Positions 11,302 through 24,679 of a stretch of DNA of 64,000 nt are shown in pieces. The position numbers and the translations under genes are program-made. The stretch's first letter is position 1. Each line of letters opens with the position of its first letter. The notes beneath the pieces were generated by a model. It saw only the letters and a list, made by a program, of their open reading frames with translations. It was not told where the DNA came from and did not search any database. Source of the DNA: Sclerodactyla briareus (taxonomy: Eukaryota; Echinodermata; Holothuroidea; Dendrochirotida; Sclerodactylidae); the NCBI GenBank assembly GCA_026419785.1, contig JAODTK010000665.1:1-64000 (forward strand). The letters are read 5' to 3'.

Positions 11302-12049
11302 TTCAGCCTATTACTTTACATGAGCATCACTTTAGCTCATAGCTTATTGTTTTCAACATTCATTTACCATTGAATGCTCCAATTTTACCTGTTCTGTCTT
11401 GGGCTTCATTCATCCCCTACAATATAGAGAGACTACCTAGTACAATATCATTATATATGTGGTTTTAAGGTAGTTCTTCTGTCGCTCTAAACGTCATACT
11501 CATTCTCTTCAGGATTATTCGCGTATACGTGTTACCTAATTTTTACCTTTGATCAACTTTATTTCTTAGGATCGAATTTCCATGTACTATTCGCTACGTT
11601 TCTGGATCCTCATATAACCATACCGTTGAGAATTCGCGATTGGACCGTGGTATTCTTGTTCGTGGACCAGAACAGTCTCCCGGCTTTCGTCGAGGCAACT
11701 AAAAAGAACACAAGGAGTAATTTACGGTTGTGGGTAAATGATCCTTCCTTTCATTCACTAACACCCCATCGAAACATTATACCATAAAAGAGTAATGTTC
11801 CAAAAGGCGAAAAGTGCTGGGCAGTGGATCTGAATGAAGAAAAGTGCATAGACGACAAGCTCGTAATGAAGGCAAATGGCAGTTCCATCCAGTGATGACT
11901 AGATGGCTAACAAAAAAGAGGAAAAGAAGAAAAAAAAACAGGAGTGAATCAACTGATGGTGCCGTGGAAGGTCACTATCATATAGCAACTTATATTTATG
12001 GATGTCTACTGCCTATGAACTTCACATATCATGGTCGGTTCCTGTAAGT

Positions 12050-12660
12050 GTCATTGTCGCAAGGCATCCTTTCCGATATCGTAGCTAGGAGAGGTGTGGT
12101 TGGGCCCCCTGACTTGCATCGTTCATCGTTGATATTTGAATTATTGTGTTTGTCGTGGAATTCACTTGCGCTGTTGTCCACGCCGAATAAAGGGTTGGGG
12201 GAAATCCCTCGACCCCGAGGTCGGAGAAGTGAAGGACCCTGGGCAAATTTGTGGTCTCGTTGTGGCACAGAGCTTGGTGATGCCAGGTGTCATCGACATC
12301 TCCGCACCGGTCGCCCTAGCTCAATTTGTAGTCGGCGCCGGTTTGATTTCTGGCATCCTCTCGCTTCATGATGATGCCCGTTGACCTGTCTTGTCACGGG
12401 AACTGATAGATTGCTGGCATTGGTTTTGGCAGCTCATTCGGGTGCGCGCCGGCCGGATTCAAGCCGGATCAGTGTATGTTTACCAACCTATTACTTGTCT
12501 GGCCGCGTTTCGATGGTTGGCCGCGTGTCGATGGTTGGGTGTTTCATCTATTTTCGCAGTGTACGTTCCGACTGGGATGAGCGATTTCTTGATGAAAGGA
12601 GCGTTAACGCGTTCAAGTATCATAGTATTCCACCTTTAATATCGCAAGCCTGTGGATGAT
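12050..12660 (+). other. GC-richer segment with unrecognised open frames
   Basis: Two successive plus-strand frames (12136-12384 and 12391-12639) are rich in Val, Leu, Trp and Ile. The base composition is higher in GC than either flank. It lies directly upstream of the LINE tail in the same orientation and may be an older part of that element, but I recognise no reverse-transcriptase motif in it. Function unknown. Confidence 0.25.
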
Positions 12661-12689
12661 GTGTAAAGCTGTTCTATCTTCAGTTTCGA

Positions 12690-13560
12690 GAAGTCGATAC
12701 AATCTTTGAGAACGATATAATTTGGAATAACTCGGACATCAAGATTAATAATAGTACTGTCTTTTATAATTTATGCATAAAAAAGGAATTAATTATGTGA
12801 ATGTGATCTGGATCATATTGGATGGGTCTTCCGTCAATATAGGCAGTTAGTTAAGGACTTTAATTTTAGTCACTTCCCTTTTACGTTATATAATGTGTTA
12901 ATTTCGGCTATCCTCATACACTGGAAGGAACTAAATCTAATGAAATGAGTCCATCTCTGAACTTTAAGGAGGACTGTTGTTAGTTGAATAGCCAGTGTCA
13001 TATTTCTCCGTGGGGCTTTGATACTATAATGAAGAATGATTATGAACCACCTATTTCACTTCAGAAATGGAAATATGATTTTAATGCTACGAAATGGTCG
13101 TATATCTTTTCTAATGTTTGGTATTCAGTGAGAGTTAAAATGCATCATTTCAATTTCGATGTTTAAATAGAATATTGGGTAATAATGCTCGGCTATTCCT
13201 TTCTGGGCTTTTTGTCAAAGTTGCCCAGAAACAATGGAACATCCGTTTTGGACAGCATTATACGTATCCTTTAGTTTAAAGCACAGAAGAGCTAAGTATA
13301 TGGATACATGTTTTTTTTTTCGAGAGAAGATGTTTTCTTTGGGTATAAGCAATTGCGGAAGCATCCGCCACCAATTCCTCATCACCCATATGAAATTTTA
13401 CATTCGAGTGCGCACTGGAAAAAAAGCTTCCTAATATTAACGAATTTGACCATTATTTTAGATTTGCTCTTAATCTTCAGATTGAAAAGTTCATCTCTGA
13501 AAACCCAGGAGGAAAAGATATTTCAGTTATAATCAATTGATTAGTAATTATATCTCGTGA
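12690..13560 (+). mobile_element. L1/Tx1-like LINE, ORF2 C-terminal end
   Basis: Successive plus-strand peptides match the C-terminal part of L1/Tx1-type ORF2 proteins. They are WNNSDIKINNSTVFYNL with GINYVNVIW, then PPISLQKWKYDFNATKWSYI, RILGNNARLF and ETMEHPFWTALY, and finally NEFDHYFRFALNLQIEKFI with SEN. They occur in the expected order but in changing frames with stops, so the copy is 5'-truncated and dead. A 3' untranslated-like tail follows to about 13670 with a short A-rich end. Confidence 0.7.
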
Positions 13561-13888
13561 GGATGATATTTATTATGTCATTATTGTGGATCTGCAAGTT
13601 TGTTTAGCCTGACGAGAATGTCAGCAATGTTACCTGACCGGAATGTTAACAGATATGTGAAATAAAAGGATAAAAAAACCTAATATGCAAGATAAGGAAC
13701 TTCTTGCATATATCTGCAGAATTTTCATTATGCCCCTTTAATTACCTTTGACCTAAAATTCCCTGACACCCGGTAGCAATGGTCCATGATGACACTGACA
13801 ATTATTTATGGGACTCCTACCTATTTCGGAGAAGTAGTTACATGTTAGTAGATGGATGTATGGGTGGTGGGTGGATGGATGGGGATAA

Positions 13889-13899
13889 GATAGATTATA

Positions 13900-13972
<73 letters not shown>
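13889..13972 (+). repeat. (GATA)n microsatellite
   Basis: About 20 near-perfect tagata units, preceded by a short (GGAT)n-like stretch. SIYL-rich minus-strand frames here are artefacts. Confidence 0.95.
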
Positions 13973-13999
13973 AACAATATAAGTGTTTGGGGATATCGT

Positions 14000-16900
14000 G
14001 GTATACAACATGAAGGTCATTCCAAGGCTCAGGAGGACAAATTTGAATATTTGATCGCTGGAGACAATTACTTTCAATAGGTCGAGAATCGAGATCTGGG
14101 ATCATCATTCTCGGGACGGGATGGAGCAATTTTGTTCAAATGTTAATCACATCAGGACTATTTCTCCATTTCTTTTCGGCGTCCCAACAGAGGCGGTTGC
14201 GCAGCTGCATGTTATTCTCATTTTCAATGTTCCCATTATACATAGTCTATATACGCTCTTCAAAAACTTCTCATCGCCGTGCAGATACAACTTTGCCTCT
14301 AATAATACGCTACTAAATTGAGTAGAATACTTATCAGAATGGGACCCGAACGGAATCTAGTTGAAACATTTACTAGATTGAGTTAAAATTGAACCTCGTG
14401 CTTAGTATCCTGTCAATTTGACTAGAGTATTTTCAGAGTGTGGGATGAGGCATTTCTTCTCCCCTACCGCGACTACGCGAAACCTTTCGCATTCTTCCAC
14501 ACGGTTCAAATTATCAATACACCATATCATATGTAGCCACGGGGTTTCAGTGATACGAACTTTCTCAATTGGTATTTTTGAAGGCCATCCACATGCCGGT
14601 ATACACCGTCTCCCTGTCGGGGAACCCTCCCCCCCCCCCCCCGTCTCCCTCGTCTGGGGAAATCGAGAAGGTGTCGGGGAGCAGAGGAGGAAAAATCAAG
14701 CGGATGCGAGAAAAAAAAAGAAAAAAAAAAGGAAATTAAAAATAAAAACATGGAAGATGAAGGCTTTGGTGTATAGAGTAGTGTGAGGTGCACTATGTCG
14801 AACGATACTGCTGAACTTCCATCGCGGAAATTGGCCCCAATTGGCGTCGGGGAACTCTGGCCCACTCGTCGGGGAAATCCCGTATGTTGGCCCAGAGTGT
14901 TTATTAATCGTGTTTGTTCATCAAGGAAAATGTTCAGTATAACAGCTACTAATTCCTCGCTGAGGTCTGGGGCTCTTGTTCCTTAAGCAAGGGCGGATAC
15001 GGGGGGGGGGGGGGGGTCTAGTAGGTTGGGGCACGATTTCGACGGTGGACTTGCGCTCACTATCCAGAAAAATGCGCCCCTCTGCTTGCCCTCTACTCCG
15101 GAAGTTGGAAATTTTATGTTGCGCATTGAACCGAATGATGGCTGAATGGAATTTTGACCTTAGTGAAACCTTTTTGAAACTCGCGCTCCGGAAGTGCACT
15201 TCGACCTGAAATTCACCTGACAGAGGGCTAAAATAACCCTCTTTTTTTACCTTCCCGTAATGGTTTCGGATACTTAACAGAATGTTACAAACTAGGTTCA
15301 CACAGCATTGGAAATATAAAGTTGGGTTCTTCCTGATTATACATAAAAATATCAGGTAATTCGAGTTATCCTCCGTCATTTTCAACTTCTAAAAAGGCAT
15401 TTTGAGCTAAATCACTGTGTAACATCAACGAATTTCCATGTTTTATTTTATTCATTCCTTCCTAACTCGAGAACCCTTCATCCGATCTCTTAGGTACCAG
15501 TTACGCAGTCTTCACCTCCGTCATTTCAGCATTACAGCGAAAAAATATATTATTTACTTGTGTGAATCCACTGTATGGCTCTACACAGTGAGCAACACTG
15601 TAGGTATGGAGACTTAATTAAAGGTACACTTCAGAACAAGAATTTCAGACTATCCGTCCTAAATAGGAACTCGATCGTTTTGAACAACAAATCGCCATTT
15701 TCACGGAAAACTATTAACATATTCTGGAAGAGGAACCCTTTCCCATCGTTCAGTACTTTTTGTTAAGGATGAATAAAACTAGTGGAGAAATAATGCAGTT
15801 TAAAAGGGTGAGTCAGCTGAATTTTCTGTGTGCGTGCAATGACCTTGGAGAACTTGTCGGGCTGGCGAAGTCAGTTGATCAGTAAATGGCGTGGAAGGTT
15901 TCAATAGTCTTCGGTATTCAGAAAAAAAAAAACTTCGCGCTACGCGCGATTAAGGCGTCCGTTTTTGTCTGCGGTATCTTCATAAGTCATGACTGCGCGA
16001 AAGATGGAACTGTCTAAATTTCCGGTATTTAATATAATTCAGAGGGCACATATGCCAACGTTGTAAAGGAGTGGTGTTTGCAGAATGCAGTGCACCGAGT
16101 GCAGTTGGCGTTGGGGTTATTGGGGGAATTATTCCAATGACTGATTATGACTGGTGTTTCTGCCACTTATTACAACCACAGGAATTGGGTTCGTTAGCGT
16201 ATCGGCCTACACTGGTGGCAAACAGAGAATCTGCTCCGGGGATATAAGAGACTGAAGAATCGACCAATGAATGGACGAAAACTGGAAATACTTGAAATGG
16301 GGAAAAGACTCGAATAGCCGAAATTTGTGCCAAATACCTGGATTTAACCACCATCCAGTCTGATTTTTTGCGCGCGCTACGCGCGCAGTCGCTTCAACTG
16401 CGGACAAAGCTCCAAGAGTGGGTGTAAGGGGGGGCCGATCTCAGGCGCCTATATTACTACAACATGAACATGGCTCCAGAACAACTAACTTCAAACATTC
16501 GTAGAAGGTCACAGAGGGCACTGTTCTTCCCATACTGCTATACATAAATGGGCGGTAGATAACAATCCTCGGGATGAAAATTTCGGACGAAAATAACTAA
16601 TATGGAACAGCCTCAATTGGCTCAGGAAGGGCATTTCCTGCTATCTAGGGGTTTTTCATGCTCATATTTTTCTGATCCGCAAGTCCGCCGGCCAACCAAG
16701 GTGGCGCTCCGCTTAGATAGTCGGTCGCAGACCAGCCCACATAATTATACGCCTCCTCAAAGCTCTGGCTACTATTTTTTTACCCCATCCGTCTATTTAG
16801 AATTGGCGCCCCGGGAAAAAACTGCACCCCCTCCCTTCATTATCGGCTAGATCCGCCTTTGCTTTTATACGCTTCCATTGTCACCTGAAGTAACCCAAGA

Positions 16901-19900
16901 TCTATGAGTAGGCCTTCAAATAGTTGAACATAAGTTTGTTCTCTACCCTGCACTATCGTGCTACGCGCCAGTAAGATTACAGGGAAATTCCCGGAATCGA
17001 TGACGAAATACCACGCGGGGGCACGCGGGCGGATTTTACACGCCCGCCCGCCTGCGTCCGCGTCCGGGTACATGGAAACAGGTCTATAGAAAGTTATAGC
17101 GAACGATTTCAACCGCACGCCCGCCCGCGTGCATGGAACCGCAGCTTAATAATACGTAACTGCATGAATAATACGTACAATTGCGGATCTTTAACAACGA
17201 ACTTTCGGCAGTGACCTTCATAGCCAAAGCAAATAAACGGGATGGCACCCTAACCCTTCGGGTCAATATGCAAATTCAACATCTATGTATATATTTTCTA
17301 TACTTTTGTATAATCAGCGTTTCGGAGTTACAAGCAGGGCACTGCGCATTTGTCCATTGGTGAACTTTTCTCAACGTGCCGTCCCCGTCCTAGGTTTTAC
17401 TGTGTGACTCCTGAGCTTGCCGCCTTATTCAGTATCGAAAATTCAATTACTTGTTAAACCATCTGATCCAGCAAATAAATACAGGAAATCTGTCAAATTA
17501 TTCCCAGGAAACTATTAGGTCACTAACAAACTATGAGAACCTTCAGAATAAACAGTGAATTTATCACCACCCCAGGACTGCCAAATTCGGAGATGCCAGC
17601 CAATCAAACCGCTCTTGGCGCCGTACGTTAGAGGTTAATAAGGATATTCCATTCTACGCCAGTTTACCAAAATATTAGTATATCTGGAACGTGTGCGCCC
17701 CATATGACACACGACACGTGAATCAGTTATTACATTTCGCGGAATTTCTCTTGTTTCTTATTAATTAGCAACAGTGAATGATAAAACTAATATACAACTT
17801 GTTTTCTTTATGTAGAGCCGATTTGAAATTATTAGTGTTGAAACAACGGGAGTAATGATGTGAAGTTTCTCAAAGATCTCAGTTACTCCCTTGAAATACT
17901 GTGGCGGATCGTCCGAGCAGCACAGAATTTGTCACAAATGCCAGCACCGGGGGACAATCACGCACGCGCAAAAGCTATCTCCGAACTGGCTTATTCGACT
18001 CAAATTGTCGGATTATGCCTCGGTCATTTATAGACTATGAGCTATCATGCATATCACGTGCACAGGCGTAGGCCTATCAACAGACGCCGTAGCAGCTGGG
18101 GGTTTTGGGCGGGGGGGGAAGGTCTCGGTGATAAAGAGTTCTTAAAACCCAAAAAATATATCAGGACGCCCCCCCCCCCCCACAGCCTCGCACTGTCTGA
18201 AATTAGCATGGACAGCCAGATGTGGCAGTTCATCCTCACCACCATTCGTATGCAGATGTTCCCATTCAGTTCAAATCAATTTCACTTCACATTATAGTTC
18301 ACCAAGAAGATGCGGATTGTTTTACTTCAAAGAGATCATGGGTCGTAGTTTATAGAGAGTTCATAGAGAGTATTTTTGCACCTGAATAACGTGTTTTGTT
18401 AATATTCATCACGTACGTACGTAATAGTAGCATGTGCGTGCGTCCATGCCGTTACTACGAGTGTAACAATTAGATGGGCGCTTTAATGACACCGAAAACG
18501 AATTTACATAGACCCTAGCCTAACGTTTGGTTTGTACGAGATAGCAGCCGTGTGATAGGTTAGTGATAATGAAAACCAAATGCGGACATTGTGGCCAAAT
18601 GCCCACTCGCATGCTAGGATGATCGAGCTTTACTTAGGTCCCTACCAGTACTGAGATCCAAGGGCGCAGCCACTAGGGGTCCGGGGGGCCATGACCCCCC
18701 AACTTTTTAGGAAGGCCGCCATACATAAGGATTTTTTCCCACACCAAATGTTTCCCATCACTGCTTCGGACCCCCCCCCCCAAATTGCTCTTGACCCCCC
18801 CCCCCGCCAACTTTCAGACCAGTGGTGCGCACTTGTTGAGATCGGTCAGCTGGCTTACTTACGTGCGGCTTGAAATATTTCAACTGAACGACGAACGCAG
18901 ATGTCAACCGTAATAATTTACAAACTCACGGAATTGGGGGAATCCCTTAGTTTCCCCAATTGGCGAGAGATTAGTTCGCCAGCAGACAATAGTCGAATAG
19001 TGGGTTTCCGCGTTGTAGTCACTAGGCCTATAGTATAGCTGATACCTCATTTCCGATACGGACAAGACATGACCGGGATACCGTCTATCCGACAAGCGGT
19101 GGTGATCAGACCCTCCGCCACGAATCACAAGTGCAAGGTTCATTGTTTTCTTAAAACTGTTAATGTTGAGTCTCAAATTGCGATTAAATTTCCCCAAGCA
19201 AGGTACTCACAAGTCCCCAAACTGATTTAGCAGATGTCTCTTTTGCGGGTCTTGCAACGGGCTTGCAACTTGACCGAAAAATCGCTATCTTCTTTGTGCG
19301 ACAATATGACCAAGGTACCTCGGTGATGTTTAGTTTCACCCACGGATCTCCTATATTGTCTGGATAGCTCTTCTACTGCGAAAAAATGCAACCCAGTGCA
19401 ATAGCGCCCCCCACTCCCAAGAAACTTCAGCCGGCCATTACCTCGTACACAAAACTGCGTAATCGTGTGTTATCGCGAGACAAGGTACCGCTCTAGGAAA
19501 TTAAGGGTCCGCTACAGGTCCCTAACATATTACTAACTACGACTATAACGAGATCCACACACCTTAATTCCAATTCGCTCCCTGCCCATTTTAGTCGGCG
19601 TTCCCAGCTGTTCCTATTCCTTCGCGCCTGTCTGCCCTAGAACAAATGGTTCGCCCTCTACGAGGCCCGTCAGTTTCATGACTTACTCAGCCTCCATATA
19701 TACTTTACTAGTGCCGTAAGTGTGGCGACATATGTTTATAGAGATATAAAAATCAGCCATTTTCCCGACAATATTATGCAGCATCATTTTTCGTGAGCCT
19801 ATTAATAGCCGCATGTTGATATTGACAAGATATCACGCCTTCCCTCTTGCTATCCATCATCCATTTTCTCTCGTCAAGACTTCTTTTAATCTTTTACTAC

Positions 19901-20260
19901 AGTAACTATCGCTCCGTGTTGCTGTGGTTCATCTCACCGGTTCGCACTATATCCAGCTTGTTACGCACATTGTCACTGGAATGCTATAAATCCCACCACT
20001 GCGCCTGACAGTACGGTGGCTATGTGAGGCATGTGACTCATTTAATTCATAAGACAACATGATTCCAACTGTAGACAAAAGGCCTGTAGCAGATCTGGAC
20101 GTTACGTTCCAGAGGTAGGAGAACCACACAGAAAAATCAGTTGAAATTTTCCATCAGTGTGATCTGGTCTGCCAACTTGGTCCTTCTGAATTGTTCAGGG
20201 CCTACTTGAAGAAAAAAGTTCAGCATATAGTAGCCATACGTATGTATACTTATAGTATAA
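14000..20260. other. Largely unassigned intergenic or intronic DNA
   Basis: I see homopolymer tracts (C near 14631, A near 14711, G near 15000, C near 18168 and 18772), a cgcgctacgcgcg motif at 15940 and again at 16373, and a GC-rich cgcccgcccg segment at 17010-17130. A hAT-MITE-like end (agggcgcagccactagggg, near 18661) is also present. No exon is supported. Confidence 0.4.
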
Positions 20261-20268
20261 GTGTATAG

Positions 20269-20280
20269 TATCTATCTATT

Positions 20281-20357
<77 letters not shown>

Positions 20358-20371
20358 ATCTATCTATCTAC
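20269..20371 (+). repeat. (TATC)n microsatellite
   Basis: About 25 tatc units with short deletions, followed by a short (CCAGAT)n tail. Confidence 0.95.
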
Positions 20372-20379
20372 CAGATCCA

Positions 20380-22530
20380 GATCCAGGGCCCGAGTAGCTT
20401 TATGTCCTTTCCTATAACTAAAAATTCTCAACAGATACTAACTGTTAGTCTTGTTCAAGACCTCGTGACTGTGACTCAATTTTGCCCTTCTCACATACAT
20501 CTAGGTCCCTATATATCCCTTGAACAATACGGTCCTAGATATGTTTCCGCAACGGACGTTTGTAGGATGTGTGAGGTGTATAAGCAGATTCATCAGTATG
20601 AACGAGCAAATAATCATGCATCAAGTACCGCCGAACGTTAGAGAAGGATAAGGAAGTGTCGGAAATTATCAACCGTTTTAGGCCTACTTGTTCCAAAAAT
20701 TATTCAACAAGCGGGAACGTGTTCACAAATTAGCAGCGAAAACGATTTATCTTACCGTTCCCACTCGACTGAGAACTTTCGCTGCGAAGCTGAAAACTTC
20801 ACATTCTCGACCGTCTCTCACGACCCACTAGGTCTTTTTCCTATATCATACTATTCATGTCATGACCAAGTGACCAATATTTTTTAGCACAAAAAAACCG
20901 TTCAGTAGAAGTTTTGCAGCTGTTTTATAGCAAATATTGAAGCCGCATGTGTCTAGGGGCCAGACCTCAACCCCCCCCCCCCAGACAAAATCTCCAGTAC
21001 GAGCCTGATTAGTTGCCTATCCTTTGAATGTGATATTCAAAATAACAATAATAATTTGCAGACTACTCCAACAGAAATGAATGTTTCTTTCCCATCTGTC
21101 AATATTATTAATTTTCATTCGAGATATTACACAAATATTTGGAGAGACATATGAAACTCTGGTATGTTATAGTATTAAAAGGTTCCTCGTAGAAGCCGAA
21201 TTAGCAACCCACGGGACGTAAACAGCAACTTGAAACGTGAGTGTGATTGCTCTGTAAATTGTAAAGATAATGACGTAAAATTGAACAGTTTCCCAAGACG
21301 TAGCTATTGCCATTAACTACTGATATAACATAGCGAGAAGGCAGAGCTATTTGGTTTATTGCAACGAAGTTGGAGGGTGTGGATACGCTTAACCAAGACT
21401 ACTAACTGTTAAGAATTTAAGTTCATACATTCTCGGTTGTTGGTCATCCGAAATACTCCAAAGACAAGTTTGAACTGTAGGTGGCGGAGGGTGGACGGCT
21501 AACTGAAGACTGAAGTACTAGAGCCTCAAAGGTGTTCGGAGAAGCTATGGTTTTGAGTCTTATAGAGAGTATTCATGACTCTCAAGTCCCAACGTCCTTG
21601 GATGTCGGAGCGGACAGAGGGAGCATTATAGGATCGGTGTGTCCTATAGCGTACTGTGACGTCAGACTGGCTTCGGGCTAGTACCCTAGGAAGATCCCAA
21701 TTGAGTACATTGAGAATTTCACTAACATCCGTCTCCCTATCATAAGTATTAGTGACAGATCGTGTGCCCGAGCGTCGAACTCCTCAATGGATAAAATGTT
21801 CTCTCAGTATAGGGATTACCAGGGCATATTATACTGGAAAAACAGTATCATTGATGTCGTTGATATAAGCATCAAGGCGTCAAGAACGCAACTATGCGTA
21901 GTGGTTCTTGTCATTTCGTAGAGTAATATCCAAATTTTGTAGCAGAGGGAGACTTTCAGATCACCTAAAACTATGAATATCTATTCTAAACAGGCAAGTA
22001 GCAGAATAATAAACTGACCACACACCAGCATGTCCGCATTGAGCCGTCAAGTTGAATTTCAAGTAACACGTCCCCTCCATTGGTCACTATAACCACAAGC
22101 AAATAATACCATGTGCCTAAAATCCCTATACTTTCCTACAATGGTTTTCTATTTGCTTACGATGGTAATGAGCAATCCCAATACACTGTTGGATATGTAT
22201 TCAAAAGCTCGGTTCACTCCAGGGTTGAAAAATATTGACAAAGGGTAATGTTCGAAACCAAGCCATATATGGAGTGTAAGCGCCAGTAAACGAAAGTCCA
22301 CAACCAACTTATTTGGGGGCAAAGTTTTTATGCAACCATGCGATTATATGCATTAAATACATCTCTAATGCCACCCGTCTGATCATCTGAAAGTGATTCA
22401 TCATTCCTATGTTCAGTGGATACCTTTGAGCAATACATTGCATTAGGTGTACTCTTCTGCTATTCAGATACAGATATCTGTAGATTATTTTCATTCCCCC
22501 AAAATAACTGACAGAATACCTCAAATATAC
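20380..22530. other. Unassigned stretch
   Basis: A C homopolymer near 20971 is the only clear feature. No exon or transposon recognised. Confidence 0.35.
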
Positions 22531-22534
22531 AATA

Positions 22535-23412
22535 GAATATTGAAGCTGCAGTCACACCAAGCTGAACCGAGCCGGACTGATCCGGGGAAAAACCTTCTTT
22601 GGTCCGGGACAATCCTGGACGGTACCTGAGATCGTCCGGCCCGCTACGGGGTTGGTCCGTGATGATCCGCCGTAATCCGGGACATCGCAGTGGAAATTGT
22701 GAACTGTTTAAATTTTCGGGGTGTTCAGGGACGCTCCGGGAAGTTTTCTTCATCCGGCGTGATCCTGGAAGGTCACTGACCCCCGCGTACCGTGTAGGTC
22801 GGGACAGTCCTTAGTGGCACCGTGTTGAACCAGGCCCATCCGTGTCGTTATAAACAAGGTCGTGAGAAAAAAGGGGCTAGTTTTCAGAATCCACATCCTG
22901 AAAGCATTATTCAGAAGAAGAAAAACGACTGCAACTTATGCAATTGCATTTACAAGTGGCAAAACACCAAAATGAAAACGTAGTTTAGTACTTATGGCGA
23001 AAGCCCGCAATTTATCAGTGAAAACAAAGATGGCGAAAGAGCAAAGAAGGGGTCAACAAGGGGAAAACGCAGAATTATATGGGTGAGACGCTGGTGCTGC
23101 TGGTCGCCAGAAGACCAAACTTGGACAGTTGCCAGACTTCTACAGGAGGACGAAGAGATGGAGGACACAAAGGCCTTTCCCCCTTTTTGGTCCGGCGTAT
23201 TACCGGACGGTTCTTAGTAGGTCCGGGGGCATTCCGGAGGTCATCCGGGGATGTCAGTGGTGGTCAGGAGGTAGTCGGGGTGGTCGGGGCGAGTCCGTAG
23301 TGACGCCGTGCTGTCTTTGTCAGGCTTCAGTGGAAAACTAAATTCTGGCTACAACGGGATGTCCGTGGGCGCTTGCCGTTTAATGGTCCGGGGTCATCCG
23401 TAGGGTTACGGG
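22535..23412 (+). mobile_element. PIF/Harbinger-like transposon remnant with GTCCGG-rich flanks
   Basis: A start-like ATG at about 23029 opens a peptide MAKEQRRGQQ. After a shift come RRIIWVRRWCWW and VARLLQEDEEMEDTKAF, resembling the N-terminal region of PIF/Harbinger transposases (RRR.WVRPW.., ..L..EL..ED...F). It is flanked on both sides by degenerate 'ggtccggg..atccg' repeats (22560-22790 and 23190-23405). The catalytic DDE part is absent, so this would be a truncated, non-autonomous copy. Family call is tentative. Confidence 0.4.
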
Positions 23413-23447
23413 GGGTTTTTAAAAGGGGGGGCATAATGCGTTGAACG

Positions 23448-23462
23448 CGGGGGGGGGGGGGG
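23448..23462. repeat. G homopolymer
   Basis: Run of about 14 G; open frames crossing it are unreliable. Confidence 0.8.
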
Positions 23463-24387
23463 CTGGTGGGAGTGGATACTTCCCCCAATACTTGATGCTG
23501 GGGGAATGGCCCAGTGGATCACCCCCCGCCCCCACAATCCAGGCATGCGTTCCAAAAAAAATGGAATGAGAATGAGCCAGGGAGAACAGAGTACGGCATA
23601 ACCAAAGGGCATAACACATGTACTCCAATCAATTTGCTTGAATTTCATCTTGAGGAGGCCAAAATGCTTGAAATTAGTTGTTATGATAGGAAGGAAGGCA
23701 ACGATTGAAAACATTGTGAAGATAAACAATCATAGTTTTATTGTTTTCATTTTATTATTGTCAATTCCCGTGATGTTGCTCACTGCATTAAGGCCCGGGA
23801 AGTGCCGGTTCCCTTATTTGGCGGTCTGTAATGAATGCTACGATGGTGGCGCTGCGGCTTCTTAGATGGCACTAAACCACATCTGTCCCCCTCTTCCAAT
23901 GTTTAACACAAATCGCCACCGCTGATTAGACGAGGACGTCTCAATTTTTAGCAAATCAGTGCGGTTGACTATGATTTCAATTTATGGACAAGTTGGGCCA
24001 GGTTTAGATTATGTATGGATGGGATGATGGTCACTCTAACGGGTCGTTTGTTTCACAATAAGCCAGTTCGAGTTGCAGGTAATGAGAAAATTAATAATAT
24101 TGTGTCAAAGGGTCATAGGAGAATGACCGCAGTTCGACGTTGAAAGTACAGTGTACAGAACCCCGATCTTTTTCCAGACAACACTACCCTGCCGAAATTA
24201 CGAATCCTGCATCACAAAAACTTTACAAGATTTCCCCTACTATCAACAATAACATTTGAAAACAGGGGTTGAAATTGGGCGGTTTCAAATAGTTCTGGTG
24301 ACAGTTAAAAAATGGGGGGAATCTGACGGAATCTCGTTCCACTGTCTACCCCGCGAACTGTTCTGTGGTGAGCCTGCGCATTAGAAT

Positions 24388-24665
24388 TCGAACTGGCTTA
24401 ATGGTTAGAGTGTCGCCTTCCACCCGGGAAATCGGGTTCGATTTACCGGTCGGGTCATACCAAAGAGTTAGTGTGCCTTCTCGCTGGGCGCTCAGCACAA
24501 GTTAATGGAGCAGAGACAAAACGAGGGGTAGGCAAGTTGCCGTTTGCCGTTACCCCAACTCCCCAGTTAAGGTACCGCCAAAGCGGCATTGCTTCATTCC
24601 GTGTCCGTGTACCTGGCGGAAGATTCGCAGCTGACAGTGAAGTGCAGTATCCAGGGTCTGCAACA
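24388..24665 (+). mobile_element. tRNA-derived SINE
   Basis: Box A-like tggcttaatgg (24394-24404) and box B-like ggttcgatt (24435-24443) have tRNA-like spacing. They are followed by 'gggtcataccaaag' and 'ccttctcgctgggcgctcag', typical of invertebrate SINE bodies. It is too long and too diverged to be a tRNA gene. Transcription would be by Pol III from the internal boxes. Confidence 0.6.
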
Positions 24666-24679
24666 CTGCTGGGCCTTTG

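Noticed and set aside
24394-24460. Possible tRNA gene (also 7690-7760 and 49920-49990)
   Set aside because: Box A and B are present but no proper cloverleaf can be built and long SINE bodies follow, so they are SINE promoters.
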